A stretch of 64,000 nucleotides of DNA, taken from Mycolicibacterium wolinskyi (lineage in GTDB: Bacteria; Actinomycetota; Actinomycetes; Mycobacteriales; Mycobacteriaceae). Where the stretch lies: contig NZ_LQQA01000030.1 in the NCBI RefSeq assembly GCF_002101965.1, positions 620,001 to 684,000 on the forward strand, read 5' to 3'. Below the pieces are notes generated by a model that was given only the letters and a program-made list of their open reading frames with translations, made no database searches and was not told the DNA's origin. Within the stretch, counting starts at the first letter, position 1; each line of letters opens with the position of its first letter. A program made the translations under genes and the position numbers. This document shows, piece by piece, positions 51,932-61,454 of this stretch.

Positions 51932-52920
51932 AGTGTCACTCCGGCGATGGCGAGCCCGGCCTGGACCATCTTGGCGGTGGTGGGGGGATCGGTCATCAAC
52001 AGCGGTACGGCACGAACCTCGACGCCTTCGATCTCGGCATGGTCGCCTTCGTGTACCAGCCAGCCATCCAGTATCCCGGTGCCCGACTTCGCGCCGAACC
52101 AGCGGCCGACGCCTTCCGACGTGGACTCGACGCCGATGATCGACAAACACTCATCGGCCATGCCGCGCAACGGTTTTCCCGCGATGATGGGCGAGTAGCC
52201 GATGACGGGGGCCGCGGTCGAACGCAGCGCTCCGCGGATTCCGGGTATCTGCAGGATGGGGCCGACGCTGACGACCGGATTGGACGGCGCCAGCAACACG
52301 ACGTCCGCTTCGGCGATGGCCTCGGTTACGCCGGGGCCCGCGGTTGCCTGCTCGGCCCCGACGAACGCGAAGCTGTGCGACGGCACCTTGGCGCGGTAGC
52401 GCACCCACCATTCCTGGAAGTGGATGGCCCTGCGCTCGCCGTCGGCCGGGTCGGTGATCACGACGTGTGTCTCGCTGCGGTCGTCGGTGACCGGCAGCAG
52501 TCGGGCCCCCGGTGACCAGCGCTTACACAGCGCCTCGGTCACCTGGGACAGGGGATAGCCGGCCCGCAGCATCTGACTGCGGACAAGGTGGGTGGCCAGG
52601 TCACGGTCACCGAGGCCGAACCAGTCCGGTTGGACCCCGTAGGCCGCGAGTTCCTCTTTGGCATGCCAGGTTTCGTTGCGATGCCCCCAGCCTCGTTCCG
52701 GATCGATGCCGCCGCCGAGGGTGTACATGCAGGTGTCGAGGTCGGGGCAGATACGGACGCCGTGCATCCAGGCGTCGTCGCCGACGTTCACGATCGCCGT
52801 GAGTTCGTGCTCGCCGGGGTTGCCGGGGTCGTCGGAGAAGCTTCCAAGCCGTAGCAGGTTCTGCACGCCCAGCAAAAACCGTGCGCCACCGACGCCGCCG
52901 ACCAGAACGGTGATCTTCAC
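51928..52920 (-). CDS. fbiA: F420 biosynthesis 2-phospholactate/PEP transferase
   Basis: This 330-residue enzyme joins the phosphoenolpyruvyl (or lactyl) group to Fo to give (dehydro)F420-0. ITVLVGGVGGARFLLGVQ, VNVGDDAWMHG, DLDTCMYTLGGG and LLAPSNPVVSVGPIL match FbiA/CofD. I chose the GTG because the family starts M-K-x-T-V-L; an ATG four codons upstream is possible. It is the first gene of fbiA-fbiB-nudix and is divergent from whiB2. Confidence 0.95.
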   Translation of the reverse strand: MKITVLVGGVGGARFLLGVQNLLRLGSFSDDPGNPGEHELTAIVNVGDDAWMHGVRICPDLDTCMYTLGGGIDPERGWGHRNETWHAKEELAAYGVQPDWFGLGDRDLATHLVRSQMLRAGYPLSQVTEALCKRWSPGARLLPVTDDRSETHVVITDPADGERRAIHFQEWWVRYRAKVPSHSFAFVGAEQATAGPGVTEAIAEADVVLLAPSNPVVSVGPILQIPGIRGALRSTAAPVIGYSPIIAGKPLRGMADECLSIIGVESTSEGVGRWFGAKSGTGILDGWLVHEGDHAEIEGVEVRAVPLLMTDPPTTAKMVQAGLAIAGVTL

Positions 52921-53213
52921 AACGACCGACATTAGGCGTTGAGGGGCCGCGCACGGAAACGACGTCGTCACGGGCAGGACACGCCGAGGTTGCGACGCGC
53001 CGATTTGACATCACGGGATGGTATGAATTCCTGTTCCAGCGCTTGACCCCAGCAGCTAACACGTGTGTAATCACAGCAGTGTCATTTTTCGGTTGGTGAC
53101 CGATTCCGGTGTCGCGGACCGAGATTCGATCATTTGTTCGAATGAAATGGCCGCACATCACAATAGTGGGCTCCACTGAGGGATCTACGAGACCGAGTGA
53201 GGAGGCGGGGGAT

Positions 53214-53603
53214 ATGTCTTATGAGAGCGGCGATTTCGATCGTGTGGTCCGGTTTGACGGCCGGCTACTCGGCTCGGTAGACAACGCACCGCACATCAAC
53301 ACCGGGCCGACACCGATGGGGGCAACCGGACGTCCCCAACTGAGTTTGGTTCCCGATGAAATTGATGTTGATCCGGCAACCGAAGATGACCAATGGCAGG
53401 AACGCGCCCTGTGCGCGCAGACTGACCCGGAGGCTTTCTTCCCGGAGAAGGGCGGGTCTACCCGCGAGGCCAAGCGCATCTGCCAGGGTTGCGAAGTTCG
53501 CGACGCCTGCCTGGAATACGCGCTTGCACACGATGAGCGCTTCGGAATCTGGGGAGGTTTGTCAGAGCGGGAACGCAGACGCCTCAAGCGCGGCATCATC
53601 TGA
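53214..53603 (+). CDS. whiB2: WhiB2 (WhmD) iron-sulfur transcription factor
   Basis: This 129-residue protein has the four cysteines of the WhiB family (Cys67, Cys90, Cys93, Cys99) that hold a 4Fe-4S cluster, the GIWGG turn (111-115) and a basic tail. It is the division and septation regulator known as WhmD in M. smegmatis. The ATG giving MSYESGDF matches that family, with a GGAGG-type site before it. A 293-bp upstream gap separates it from fbiA and probably contains a long leader. Confidence 0.96.
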   Translation: MSYESGDFDRVVRFDGRLLGSVDNAPHINTGPTPMGATGRPQLSLVPDEIDVDPATEDDQWQERALCAQTDPEAFFPEKGGSTREAKRICQGCEVRDACLEYALAHDERFGIWGGLSERERRRLKRGII

Positions 53604-53612
53604 GCCGCAGCG

Positions 53613-54083
53613 TCACTCGTCGTCGATCGTTGGGTCGATGACCGAGGGTTCGACGCCAAGATAGGTGGCCACCTGGGCCACCAGGATTTCATGCAGTAGA
53701 TCGGCCAGCTCATCGGATCCTTTGACCCGGCGCTCGATGGGCTTGCGGAACAACACAATTCGCGCCCGGGTCGAATTTCCCCTGACGTCCACGCCGGCGG
53801 GTATCAGCCGGGCGAGCGCAATGGGACCGTCGGCCACCACCTCCGGTGGCCACTGCACACTGTCCGGATCTTTCGGGGACATCCGCGGAATCTCGTCAAC
53901 GGCGACGTCGAGCGCGTTGACCCGGGTGGCCCACCGACGCTCGATCGGCTCGTAGGCCTCCAGCACCGCCATGTCGAACCGCTCGGCCCGGCTGCGCCAG
54001 CCGGGGACCGACCGCGGCAGCAGCGGACCGCGGATGTCGCGGCCGCGCCGAGATCGCCAATGGTTCCGCTGGGCCACGGGCAC
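53613..54083 (-). CDS. Zincin-like metallopeptidase-family protein with incomplete zinc motif
   Basis: This protein of about 156 residues matches the actinobacterial family at this place (Rv3259). The expected HExxH is H131-E-I-L-V135, so the second zinc His is missing; catalysis is doubtful unless another residue fills in. The segment ARLIPAGVDVRGNSTRARIVLFR is typical. The GTG start is tentative; another GTG lies six bases downstream. It converges with whiB2 and is divergent from the DUF3499 gene. Confidence 0.8.
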   Translation of the reverse strand: MPVAQRNHWRSRRGRDIRGPLLPRSVPGWRSRAERFDMAVLEAYEPIERRWATRVNALDVAVDEIPRMSPKDPDSVQWPPEVVADGPIALARLIPAGVDVRGNSTRARIVLFRKPIERRVKGSDELADLLHEILVAQVATYLGVEPSVIDPTIDDE

Positions 54084-54166
54084 GATCGTAACGGTTCGGG
54101 ATCGGGCGCCCCGCGGCTGCGCGTGTCCGGCAGCGTGCGGCGATCGACCAAGATAATCTCTGGTGC

Positions 54167-54586
54167 GTGAATGTTCCCCGTCGCTGCTGCCGGCCCGGGT
54201 GCCCGCACTATGCCGTGGCGACGCTGACCTTCGTCTATTCGGACTCGACAGCTGTCGTCGGTCCACTGGCCACGGTCTCCGAACCGCATTCCTGGGACCT
54301 GTGCGTCGGGCATGCCAGCCGCATCACGGCACCGCGCGGGTGGGAGCTCGTGCGCCATGCCGGCCCGCTGCCGACGCACCCCGATGAAGACGATCTGGTG
54401 GCGCTCGCGGACGCGGTTCGGGAGGGCCAGGCCGGCACCGTACCGCGGGGCGGTGTGGTTGCCGGGTTCTCCGATCCCGCCACCGGAGTCAGCGGTGGCG
54501 CAGTCATGGCCCCGACGGCGCGGCCGCCGGAATCGAACGGGCGGCGACGTGGCCACCTGCGGGTGTTGCCCGACCTCAATGAGTAG
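54167..54586 (+). CDS. DUF3499 family protein
   Basis: This 139-residue protein starts RRCCRPGCPHYAVATLTFVYSD-like, with Cys7, Cys8 and Cys12 and a later WDLCVGHA, which suggests a small metal site. It is the counterpart of Rv3258c. The function is unknown. The GTG start was taken. It lies 86 bp before pmmA. Confidence 0.87.
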   Translation: MNVPRRCCRPGCPHYAVATLTFVYSDSTAVVGPLATVSEPHSWDLCVGHASRITAPRGWELVRHAGPLPTHPDEDDLVALADAVREGQAGTVPRGGVVAGFSDPATGVSGGAVMAPTARPPESNGRRRGHLRVLPDLNE

Positions 54587-54672
54587 AAGCCGGTCGGGCC
54601 AAGAGTAGTGAGCGTGTTGTTGCCGCAAGACGGTTAGGCTGGCGCCAACGATCCCGTTTCACAAGGAGTTCT

Positions 54673-56061
54673 ATGTCTCGGCCAGCAGCGGCTGTTCACA
54701 GTGTCATCAAGGCCTATGACGTCCGCGGCTTGGTCGGCACGGAGCTCGACGACGCCTTCGTCGCTGATGTCGGCGGCGCGTTTGCCCGCTTGGTTCGCGC
54801 CGAGGGTGCCGAACAGGTCGTGATCGGACACGACATGCGATCCAGTTCGCCATCGCTGTCCGCGGCGTTTGCCGAAGGCGTCACTTCCCAGGGGCTCGAC
54901 GTCATCCGGATCGGCCTCGCCTCCACCGATCAGCTCTATTTCGCCTCCGGCAAGTTGAACTGCCCGGGGGCGATGTTCACCGCGAGCCACAACCCGGCCG
55001 CCTACAACGGCATCAAGTTGTGCCGGGCCGGGGCCAAGCCCGTGGGCAAGGACACCGGCCTGTCGGTCATCGCCGACGAGGTGATCAACGGAGTGCCGGC
55101 CCATCACGGCGCGGCAGGCACCGTCACCGACCGCGACGTGCTGGCCGACTACGGCCAATTCCTCCGCTCGCTGGTCGATCTCAGTGAATTACGACCGCTG
55201 CGCATCGCGGTCGACGCGGGCAACGGCATGGCCGGCCACACCACGCCCGCGGTGCTGGGTCCGATCGCCGGCGCCACCGTGCTGCCGCTGTTCTTCGAGC
55301 TGGACGGGACGTTCCCCAACCATGAGGCCAACCCGCTGGATCCGGCCAACCTGGTCGACCTGCAGGCCTACGTCCTGGAGACGGGTGCCGACATCGGTCT
55401 GGCGTTCGACGGCGACGCCGACCGCTGTTTCGTGGTCGACGAACTCGGCAGGCCGGTGTCGCCCTCGGCGGTCACCGCGCTTGTGGCCGCGCGTGAACTG
55501 ACCCGCGAGATTGGCGCGACGGTCATCCACAACCTGATCACGTCGCGCGCGGTTCCCGAGTTGGTGGTCGAGCGCGGCGGTACGCCGGTGCGGTCCCGAG
55601 TCGGGCATTCCTACATCAAGGGGCTGATGGCCGACACCGGTGCGATCTTCGGCGGGGAGCATTCGGCGCATTACTACTTCCGTGATTTCTGGGGTGCCGA
55701 TTCCGGCATGCTGGCCGCCCTTCACGTACTGGCCGCGCTCGGCGAACAAGAGCGACCGCTGTCGGAGATCATGGCCGACTATCAGCGATACGAGGCCTCC
55801 GGCGAGATCAACTTCACCGTCGCCGATGCGGCGGCGTGTGTGGACGCGGTGCTCAAGTCGTTCGGCTCCGGCATCCACTCGATCGACCATCTCGACGGCG
55901 TGACCGTCGATCTGGGCGGCGGCAGCTGGTTCAACCTGCGTACCTCCAACACCGAACCGCTGCTGAGACTCAACGTCGAGGCACGCACCGCCGAGGACGT
56001 CGAGGCGATCGTGGACAAGGTCGCCACCCAGATCCGGACGGTGAGTGAGGTGGCGACGTGA
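54673..56061 (+). CDS. pmmA: Phosphomannomutase/phosphoglucomutase
   Basis: This 462-residue enzyme interconverts hexose-6- and -1-phosphates. The active Ser105 is in TASHNP, the metal loop is AFDGDADRC near residue 250, and GEHSAHYYFRDF and RTSNTEPLLRLN bind the substrate. It makes mannose-1-phosphate for manB. AAGGAG (54661-54668 region) is well spaced from the ATG. It overlaps the next gene by 4 bp (GTGA). Confidence 0.94.
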   Translation: MSRPAAAVHSVIKAYDVRGLVGTELDDAFVADVGGAFARLVRAEGAEQVVIGHDMRSSSPSLSAAFAEGVTSQGLDVIRIGLASTDQLYFASGKLNCPGAMFTASHNPAAYNGIKLCRAGAKPVGKDTGLSVIADEVINGVPAHHGAAGTVTDRDVLADYGQFLRSLVDLSELRPLRIAVDAGNGMAGHTTPAVLGPIAGATVLPLFFELDGTFPNHEANPLDPANLVDLQAYVLETGADIGLAFDGDADRCFVVDELGRPVSPSAVTALVAARELTREIGATVIHNLITSRAVPELVVERGGTPVRSRVGHSYIKGLMADTGAIFGGEHSAHYYFRDFWGADSGMLAALHVLAALGEQERPLSEIMADYQRYEASGEINFTVADAAACVDAVLKSFGSGIHSIDHLDGVTVDLGGGSWFNLRTSNTEPLLRLNVEARTAEDVEAIVDKVATQIRTVSEVAT

Positions 56062-57137
56062 ACGCCGTCGACGCCGCAGTGGATCTCGACGACGGCGACG
56101 GACTTCTCGCCGCCGACCGTAACGGTCTGCTTCGCGCGGCGGCCATGGCCGGTGCGCAGGTTCGGGCGACTGCCGCCGCGTTTTCGGAGGGGACGCTCGA
56201 ACCACTGCGGTCCGACCATCCACCGCGCACGGTGATCTGGGTGGCCGGCCGCGGAGTCGCCGAGACCGCGGGCGCGATGCTGGCCGCCGCGCTCGGTGGA
56301 TCGGTCGCGACCCCGATTGTCGTCGCGGCCGAGACCCCGCCGTGGATCGGTGCGCTCGATGTGTTGGTCGTCGCAGGTGACGATCCGGGCGATCCGGCGC
56401 TGGTGAATGCCGCGGCCACCGGGGTCCGGCGTGGTGCCCGGGTGCTCGTGGTGGGTCCGTACGAGGGCCCGTTGCGCGATGTCACGGCCGGACGCGCGGT
56501 GGCATTGGCTCCGCGACTGTGGGTGCCCGACGATTTCGGTTTGACGCGATACCTGGCCGCCGGCCTGGCCGTCCTGCAGGTACTGGACGCGGGCATCCGT
56601 GTCGATCTGGCGGCGCTGGCAGATGAACTGGATGCCGAGGCGCTGCGCAACAGCGCGGGTCGAGAGTTGTTCACGAACCCCGCCAAGACGTTGGCAGACC
56701 GGATGTCCGGATATGACGTCGTCCTCGCCGGCGACACCGCGGCGACGCTCGCGCTGGCCCGGCACGGGGCGGCGACGATGTTGCGGGTGGCCGGGGAGGT
56801 GGTGGCCGCGGCCGGCCTGGCCGATGTGCTGGCGGCGGAGGGGAGCGGGGCGACCCGATCGGCCGGCTCAGGCGCTGAACGATCGCTGTTCCACGACGAA
56901 CAGATCGACGGACCGCTGCCGCGCCGAATGCGCACGTTCGTGGTGAGCACCGATGTCGAACGACCCAATGTGGCGGCCCGGATCGGTGGTTTCGACGACA
57001 TCTCCGTGATCGGCGCCGAAGACGTTCCCGAGCTTGCCGGAACGGCCCTTCCGATGGGGCGTCCCGAACAACAACTGGCGATCATGGCGGTTCGCTTGGA
57101 GATGGCCGCCGTCTATCTGAAACTGGTTCGAGGTTAA
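56058..57137 (+). CDS. SIS-domain sugar isomerase-like protein (TobH-like)
   Basis: This 359-residue protein resembles the bifunctional phosphoglucose/phosphomannose isomerase family but has lost clear sugar-binding motifs. It is the counterpart of Rv3256c between pmmA and manA. VIWVAGRGVAETAGAMLAAAL and the later VVVAAETPPWIG are where the SIS P-loop would be. It may regulate or assist ManA. It starts in the pmmA stop and ends 4 bp before manA. Confidence 0.82.
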   Translation: MNAVDAAVDLDDGDGLLAADRNGLLRAAAMAGAQVRATAAAFSEGTLEPLRSDHPPRTVIWVAGRGVAETAGAMLAAALGGSVATPIVVAAETPPWIGALDVLVVAGDDPGDPALVNAAATGVRRGARVLVVGPYEGPLRDVTAGRAVALAPRLWVPDDFGLTRYLAAGLAVLQVLDAGIRVDLAALADELDAEALRNSAGRELFTNPAKTLADRMSGYDVVLAGDTAATLALARHGAATMLRVAGEVVAAAGLADVLAAEGSGATRSAGSGAERSLFHDEQIDGPLPRRMRTFVVSTDVERPNVAARIGGFDDISVIGAEDVPELAGTALPMGRPEQQLAIMAVRLEMAAVYLKLVRG

Positions 57138-57141
57138 CGAA

Positions 57142-58368
57142 GTGCATCTGCTACGGGGAGCGGTGCGAACCTATGCGTGGGGTTCGCGGACCGCGATTGC
57201 CGAGTTCACTGGAAGGCCAAGTCCCACAGTGCATCCGGAGGCCGAGCTGTGGTTCGGCGCGCATCCGGGGGATCCGGCCTGGCTGCAGAACGAGCACGGC
57301 GAACAGTCGCTGCTGGAGGCCGTGCACGACGATCCGGAGGGGCAGCTCGGCACCACCACCGTTGCTCGGTTCGGAGATGCGCTGCCGTTCCTCGTCAAGG
57401 TGTTGGCAGCCGACGAACCGTTGTCACTGCAGGCCCATCCGAGCGCACAGCAGGCGCAGGAGGGCTTCGAGCGCGAGGACCGCCTGGAGATACCCGTCTC
57501 CGCGCCGACGCGTAACTACCGCGATCGCAGCCACAAGCCTGAATTACTGGTTGCGCTAGGGCAATTCCACGCACTAGCCGGCTTCCGTCCGGTGGAGCGC
57601 ACGGTCGAGTTGATGCGCGCGCTGGCCGTCTCGGACCTCGACCCCTTCATCAATCTGTTGTCCGGCCAGTCGGACGGTGACGGCCTGCGTGCGTTGTTCA
57701 CCACGTGGATCACCGCGCCGCAGCCCGATCTGGATGTGCTGGTTCCCGCGGTGCTCGACGGCGCGATCGAATACATCCGCTCAGGCAAGAAGAAATTCGC
57801 CGCGGAAGCCAAGACGGTGCTCGAGCTCGGGGAGCGCTACCCCGGCGATGCCGGTGTGCTGGCGTCGTTGTTGCTCAACCGCATCAGCCTGCAGCCGGGC
57901 GAAGGCCTGTACCTGCCCGCAGGCAATCTGCACGCCTATCTGCACGGCGTGGGCGTCGAGGTCATGGCCAACTCCGACAACGTGTTGCGCGGCGGACTGA
58001 CGCCCAAACACGTCGATGTGCCCGAACTCCTGCGGGTGCTCGATTTCACCCCAACCCCGGAAGATCGACTGCGTCCCGAAATCGTCAGGGACGGAACCGA
58101 ACTCATCTACCAGACCCCGGCTCCGGAATTCGCGGTGTCGGTGCTGTGCGTCGACGGCGACCATCTCGGCCACGAGATCGACGCCCAGTCACGCCATGAC
58201 GGACCCCAGCTGCTGCTGTGCACCGAGGGCGCGGCCGTCGTGCACAGCAAGGGCGGGCGGCTGACCCTCGAGCGGGGTGCGGCCGCGTGGGTGGCTGCTG
58301 ACGACGGTCCCATCCGGCTGACCGCCGACGAGCCGACCAAGCTGTTCCGGGTGACCGTCGGAATCTAG
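57142..58368 (+). CDS. manA: Mannose-6-phosphate isomerase, class I
   Basis: This 408-residue cupin enzyme converts fructose-6-phosphate to mannose-6-phosphate. Zinc ligands are in SLQAHPSAQQA (Gln and His), SHKPELLVAL (Glu) and the later GNLHAYLHGVGVEVMANSDN (His). The family start YAWGSRTAIAEFTGRP is intact. With pmmA and manB it forms the GDP-mannose pathway in this segment. GTG start. Confidence 0.95.
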   Translation: MHLLRGAVRTYAWGSRTAIAEFTGRPSPTVHPEAELWFGAHPGDPAWLQNEHGEQSLLEAVHDDPEGQLGTTTVARFGDALPFLVKVLAADEPLSLQAHPSAQQAQEGFEREDRLEIPVSAPTRNYRDRSHKPELLVALGQFHALAGFRPVERTVELMRALAVSDLDPFINLLSGQSDGDGLRALFTTWITAPQPDLDVLVPAVLDGAIEYIRSGKKKFAAEAKTVLELGERYPGDAGVLASLLLNRISLQPGEGLYLPAGNLHAYLHGVGVEVMANSDNVLRGGLTPKHVDVPELLRVLDFTPTPEDRLRPEIVRDGTELIYQTPAPEFAVSVLCVDGDHLGHEIDAQSRHDGPQLLLCTEGAAVVHSKGGRLTLERGAAAWVAADDGPIRLTADEPTKLFRVTVGI

Positions 58369-58380
58369 CCCGGCAGCGGC

Positions 58381-59766
58381 TCAGAGCGTGGCGAGGATCT
58401 CCTCGTCCTGCTTGCCCGGCCCGCCCCGCTCGGCCAGGAACGCTCGCATGTTGGTCCGGATCGCCCGCCCGATGAGGCGCGGTGACGGTGCCAGGTACAG
58501 GCTGTCGAGCAGGCTGGTTCGCCGTAGGAACCATTCGGCCAGAACAGGATCCGTCTCGGCGGCGCCGAGGAACTGATCGAAGAGCCCGTACATCGGCCGG
58601 TACCACCGCGGCTTGTCGCCTTCGGCGCCGTGCGCGATGTGGTCGGCGACGGCGTTCATGAGCCACACCGGATACGTCGACCGCGCGGTGCTGTACGCGA
58701 GACGCCTGATGAGATTCTGGCGGCCGCTCGCCAGCACACTGCGCAGATTGCCGGCCTGCAGCGCCGTCATCGTCACGCCCTGGCCGTACGTGGGGTTGAG
58801 GCTGGCCACCGCGTCGCCGAACGGGAAGATGCCTGCCGGCATCCGGTGCAGTTTGTCGTAGCGCCGCCACTTGGCCACCGGGTAGCGGTGGAATGCCATC
58901 TCGCCCACGGGCTCACCGGCCCGCAGTGCCGCACTGATGTGCGGCGGCACGGTCGTGTCGGCCTGCGCGCAGATACCGGCGAAGTCTTGCGGTGGTTCGG
59001 CTTTGGCGACGCCGAACGCCGTCACGGTCCAGATGCCGTCTTCGTGGAACAGCATGCCCATGCCGAGGCCCTCGTCGTGCGAGGCGCTCACCAGAACCAT
59101 CTTCTCCGCGATCATCCCGTCGGGGATCCGCACCCGGTGCGACGCGTACGTCACACCGATCTTCACCGAATCCTCGCGCGGACGCTCGTAGCCCCACTCC
59201 TCCAACCACACCGGCAGGCGGCTGCCCCGGCCGGACGCGTCGACCACGAGGTCGGCGGACACGGTTTCGCCGTTGTCGAGGAGCAGGCCCGTCACCCGTT
59301 CGGCGGCCGGATCGAACTGCGGTTGCACGACCCCGTTCTGCACGACGGTCACGTTGGGCAACGCGAGGGTGCGTTTGCGCACCTGCCATTCCAGCTGACC
59401 GCGACTCGGCACGTACGCGGTGAAATTGGACTCGAGGGTTCGGCCGGTGCCGAGCACGTGACCGGCGGCGGTGAAGTGAATCGACTCGGGGCGGTTCTCG
59501 ACGACCGGTACGCCGGCCGCAGCCATCTCGTCGAGGAGCCCGGGAAAGATCTTCTCGAGTTCCTGGGCCCCTCGCGCCATCAGGAGGTGGACGTGCTGCC
59601 CCTGGGGGATCGCGCTGCGGTTGACGGGTTGATCGGGTAATTCATCGCGTTCGTAGAGCGTCACTTGGTCGAAGTGATCCGACAACACCCGGGCCGCGCA
59701 CAGGCCGGCGATGCTGCCTCCGATGACGACGGCATGGTCGGAGGCGAGTTCTCGTGTCCTACTCAT
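58381..59766 (-). CDS. FAD-dependent oxidoreductase (squalene-epoxidase-like)
   Basis: This 461-residue flavoprotein has VVIGGSIAGLCAARVL at the N-terminus, VDASGRGSRLPVWL near the middle and GDAVASLNPTYGQGVTMTA near residue 300. It matches the conserved protein at this place in other mycobacteria (Rv3254). The substrate is unknown. The ATG giving MSRTRELASDHAVVIGG was chosen. It converges with manA and is divergent from the permease. Confidence 0.85.
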   Translation of the reverse strand: MSRTRELASDHAVVIGGSIAGLCAARVLSDHFDQVTLYERDELPDQPVNRSAIPQGQHVHLLMARGAQELEKIFPGLLDEMAAAGVPVVENRPESIHFTAAGHVLGTGRTLESNFTAYVPSRGQLEWQVRKRTLALPNVTVVQNGVVQPQFDPAAERVTGLLLDNGETVSADLVVDASGRGSRLPVWLEEWGYERPREDSVKIGVTYASHRVRIPDGMIAEKMVLVSASHDEGLGMGMLFHEDGIWTVTAFGVAKAEPPQDFAGICAQADTTVPPHISAALRAGEPVGEMAFHRYPVAKWRRYDKLHRMPAGIFPFGDAVASLNPTYGQGVTMTALQAGNLRSVLASGRQNLIRRLAYSTARSTYPVWLMNAVADHIAHGAEGDKPRWYRPMYGLFDQFLGAAETDPVLAEWFLRRTSLLDSLYLAPSPRLIGRAIRTNMRAFLAERGGPGKQDEEILATL

Positions 59767-59827
59767 CGACCGCCACCGTAGTGGGAACATGACGTGAAGC
59801 GGGCACGAATGGAAGGCGACGTAAATT

Positions 59828-61303
59828 ATGAACGGTAGATGGCGCACCAAGTCCGTCGAGCAGTCGATAGCTGACACCGATGAACCGTCGACGCGGCTGC
59901 GAAAAGATCTGAACTGGTGGGACCTGACCGTTTTCGGCGTATCTGTGGTGATCGGCGCGGGTATTTTCACGATCACCGCCTCGACCGCCGGCAACCTCAC
60001 CGGACCCGCGATTTCGATCTCGTTCATCATTGCTGCGATTGCCTGCGGTCTCGCCGCGCTGTGTTACGCGGAATTCGCCTCGACCGTGCCGGTCGCCGGC
60101 AGCGCGTACACGTTCTCCTACGCGACCTTCGGTGAGTTCGTCGCCTGGATCATCGGCTGGGATCTGATCCTCGAGTTCGCGGTCGCCGCGGCGGTCGTGG
60201 CCAAGGGCTGGTCGAGCTATCTCGGCACGGTGTTCGGGTTCGGCGGCGGTACCGCCGAGTTCGGCGGCCTGACACTGGACTGGGGAGCGCTGCTGATCAT
60301 CGCCTTCGTCACCTACCTGCTGGCGATGGGCACCAAGCTGTCGGCGCACTTCAGCCTGGCTATCACCATCATCAAGGTTTCGGTGGTGCTGCTCGTGGTC
60401 GTCGTCGGCGCGTTCTACATCAAGGCGGCCAATTACTCGCCGTTCATACCGCCCGGTGAGGGGGCCGGCGAAGGCGCCGGCGGCGCCGAGCAGTCGCTGT
60501 TCTCGCTGATGACGGGCGCCGAGGGCAGCCACTACGGCTGGTACGGCGTGCTGGCCGGGGCTTCCATCGTGTTCTTCGCGTTCATCGGGTTCGACATCGT
60601 CGCCACCACGGCTGAGGAGACGCAGAACCCGCAACGGGATGTGCCGCGCGGCATCCTCGGCTCGCTGGCGATCGTCACGGTGCTCTACGTCGCGGTGGCG
60701 GTCGTGCTGTCCGGCATGGTGTCCTACCTCGACCTCAAGAGCGGTGACGGTGCCTCGGCCAACCTCGCCACGGCATTCGAACTCAACGGCGTGCACTGGG
60801 CCGCCAAGGTCATCTCGATCGGCGCGCTGGCAGGGCTCACGACTGTCGTGATCGTGTTGATGCTGGGTCAGACGCGGGTGCTGTTCGCGATGTCGCGCGA
60901 CGGACTGCTGCCGCGTCAGATGGCGACCACCGGCCGGCACGGGACGCCGGTACGTATCACGGTGATCGTCGGCGTTCTGGTCGCGGTCGCCGCATCGGTG
61001 TTCCCGATGGGCAAGCTCGAGGAGATGGTGAACATCGGCACGTTGTTCGCGTTCGTGCTGGTGTCGGCCGGCGTCATCGTGCTGCGCCGTACCCGCCCTG
61101 ACCTGCCGCGTGGGTTCCGGGCACCGTGGGTGCCGCTGCTGCCGATCGCCGCGATCATCGCGTGCGTGTGGCTGATGCTCAACCTGACCGGGGTGACGTG
61201 GATCCGGTTCCTCATCTGGATGGCGATCGGCGTCGTCGTGTACGCGGTCTACGGTCGCCGGCACTCGGTGTTGGCCAACCGCGACGTCACGACGACGGTC
61301 TGA
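59828..61303 (+). CDS. APC-superfamily amino-acid permease
   Basis: This 491-residue membrane protein has about 12 helices. The first is VFGVSVVIGAGIFTITA, the G-x-G-I-F motif that binds the substrate in APC transporters, and the later FFAFIGFDIVATTAEETQNP is the usual helix-6 region of cationic amino-acid transporters. It corresponds to Rv3253c. A 151-bp gap separates it from alkB. Confidence 0.9.
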   Translation: MNGRWRTKSVEQSIADTDEPSTRLRKDLNWWDLTVFGVSVVIGAGIFTITASTAGNLTGPAISISFIIAAIACGLAALCYAEFASTVPVAGSAYTFSYATFGEFVAWIIGWDLILEFAVAAAVVAKGWSSYLGTVFGFGGGTAEFGGLTLDWGALLIIAFVTYLLAMGTKLSAHFSLAITIIKVSVVLLVVVVGAFYIKAANYSPFIPPGEGAGEGAGGAEQSLFSLMTGAEGSHYGWYGVLAGASIVFFAFIGFDIVATTAEETQNPQRDVPRGILGSLAIVTVLYVAVAVVLSGMVSYLDLKSGDGASANLATAFELNGVHWAAKVISIGALAGLTTVVIVLMLGQTRVLFAMSRDGLLPRQMATTGRHGTPVRITVIVGVLVAVAASVFPMGKLEEMVNIGTLFAFVLVSAGVIVLRRTRPDLPRGFRAPWVPLLPIAAIIACVWLMLNLTGVTWIRFLIWMAIGVVVYAVYGRRHSVLANRDVTTTV

Positions 61304-61380
61304 CACTCGGGATCGCTCGGTTCTTTTTCGCCCGCCCGTGTGACCGTGCGCACATCGGTCGTTTACAAATACCGCCTTCG

Positions 61381-61413
61381 TGTCTAGACAGAAGACATAT
61401 GCCGTCCTATAGT
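61381..61413 (+). promoter_or_regulatory. alkB promoter with a palindrome over the -35 box
   Basis: TAGACA (61385-61390) and TATAGT (61408-61413) are separated by 17 bp, a good vegetative-type promoter. The palindrome TGTCTAGACA (61381-61390) covers the -35 box, so the AlkX repressor at the operon end probably binds here. The leader is about 35 bases, with AAGGAGG (61442-61448) before the GTG. Confidence 0.7.
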
Positions 61414-61454
61414 CAAGTCATTGCAGTGATGGCTCTCACATAAGGAGGCTTGAC

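Noticed and set aside
53041..53213. A longer WhiB2 starting at 53109
   Set aside because: The upstream 35 codons lack family resemblance, while the ATG at 53214 has a good ribosome binding site and gives the known MSYES start.
59759..61306. A 515-codon minus-strand frame opposite the amino-acid permease
   Set aside because: Shadow of a clear 12-helix transporter; the product is His/Asp/Arg-rich and not protein-like.
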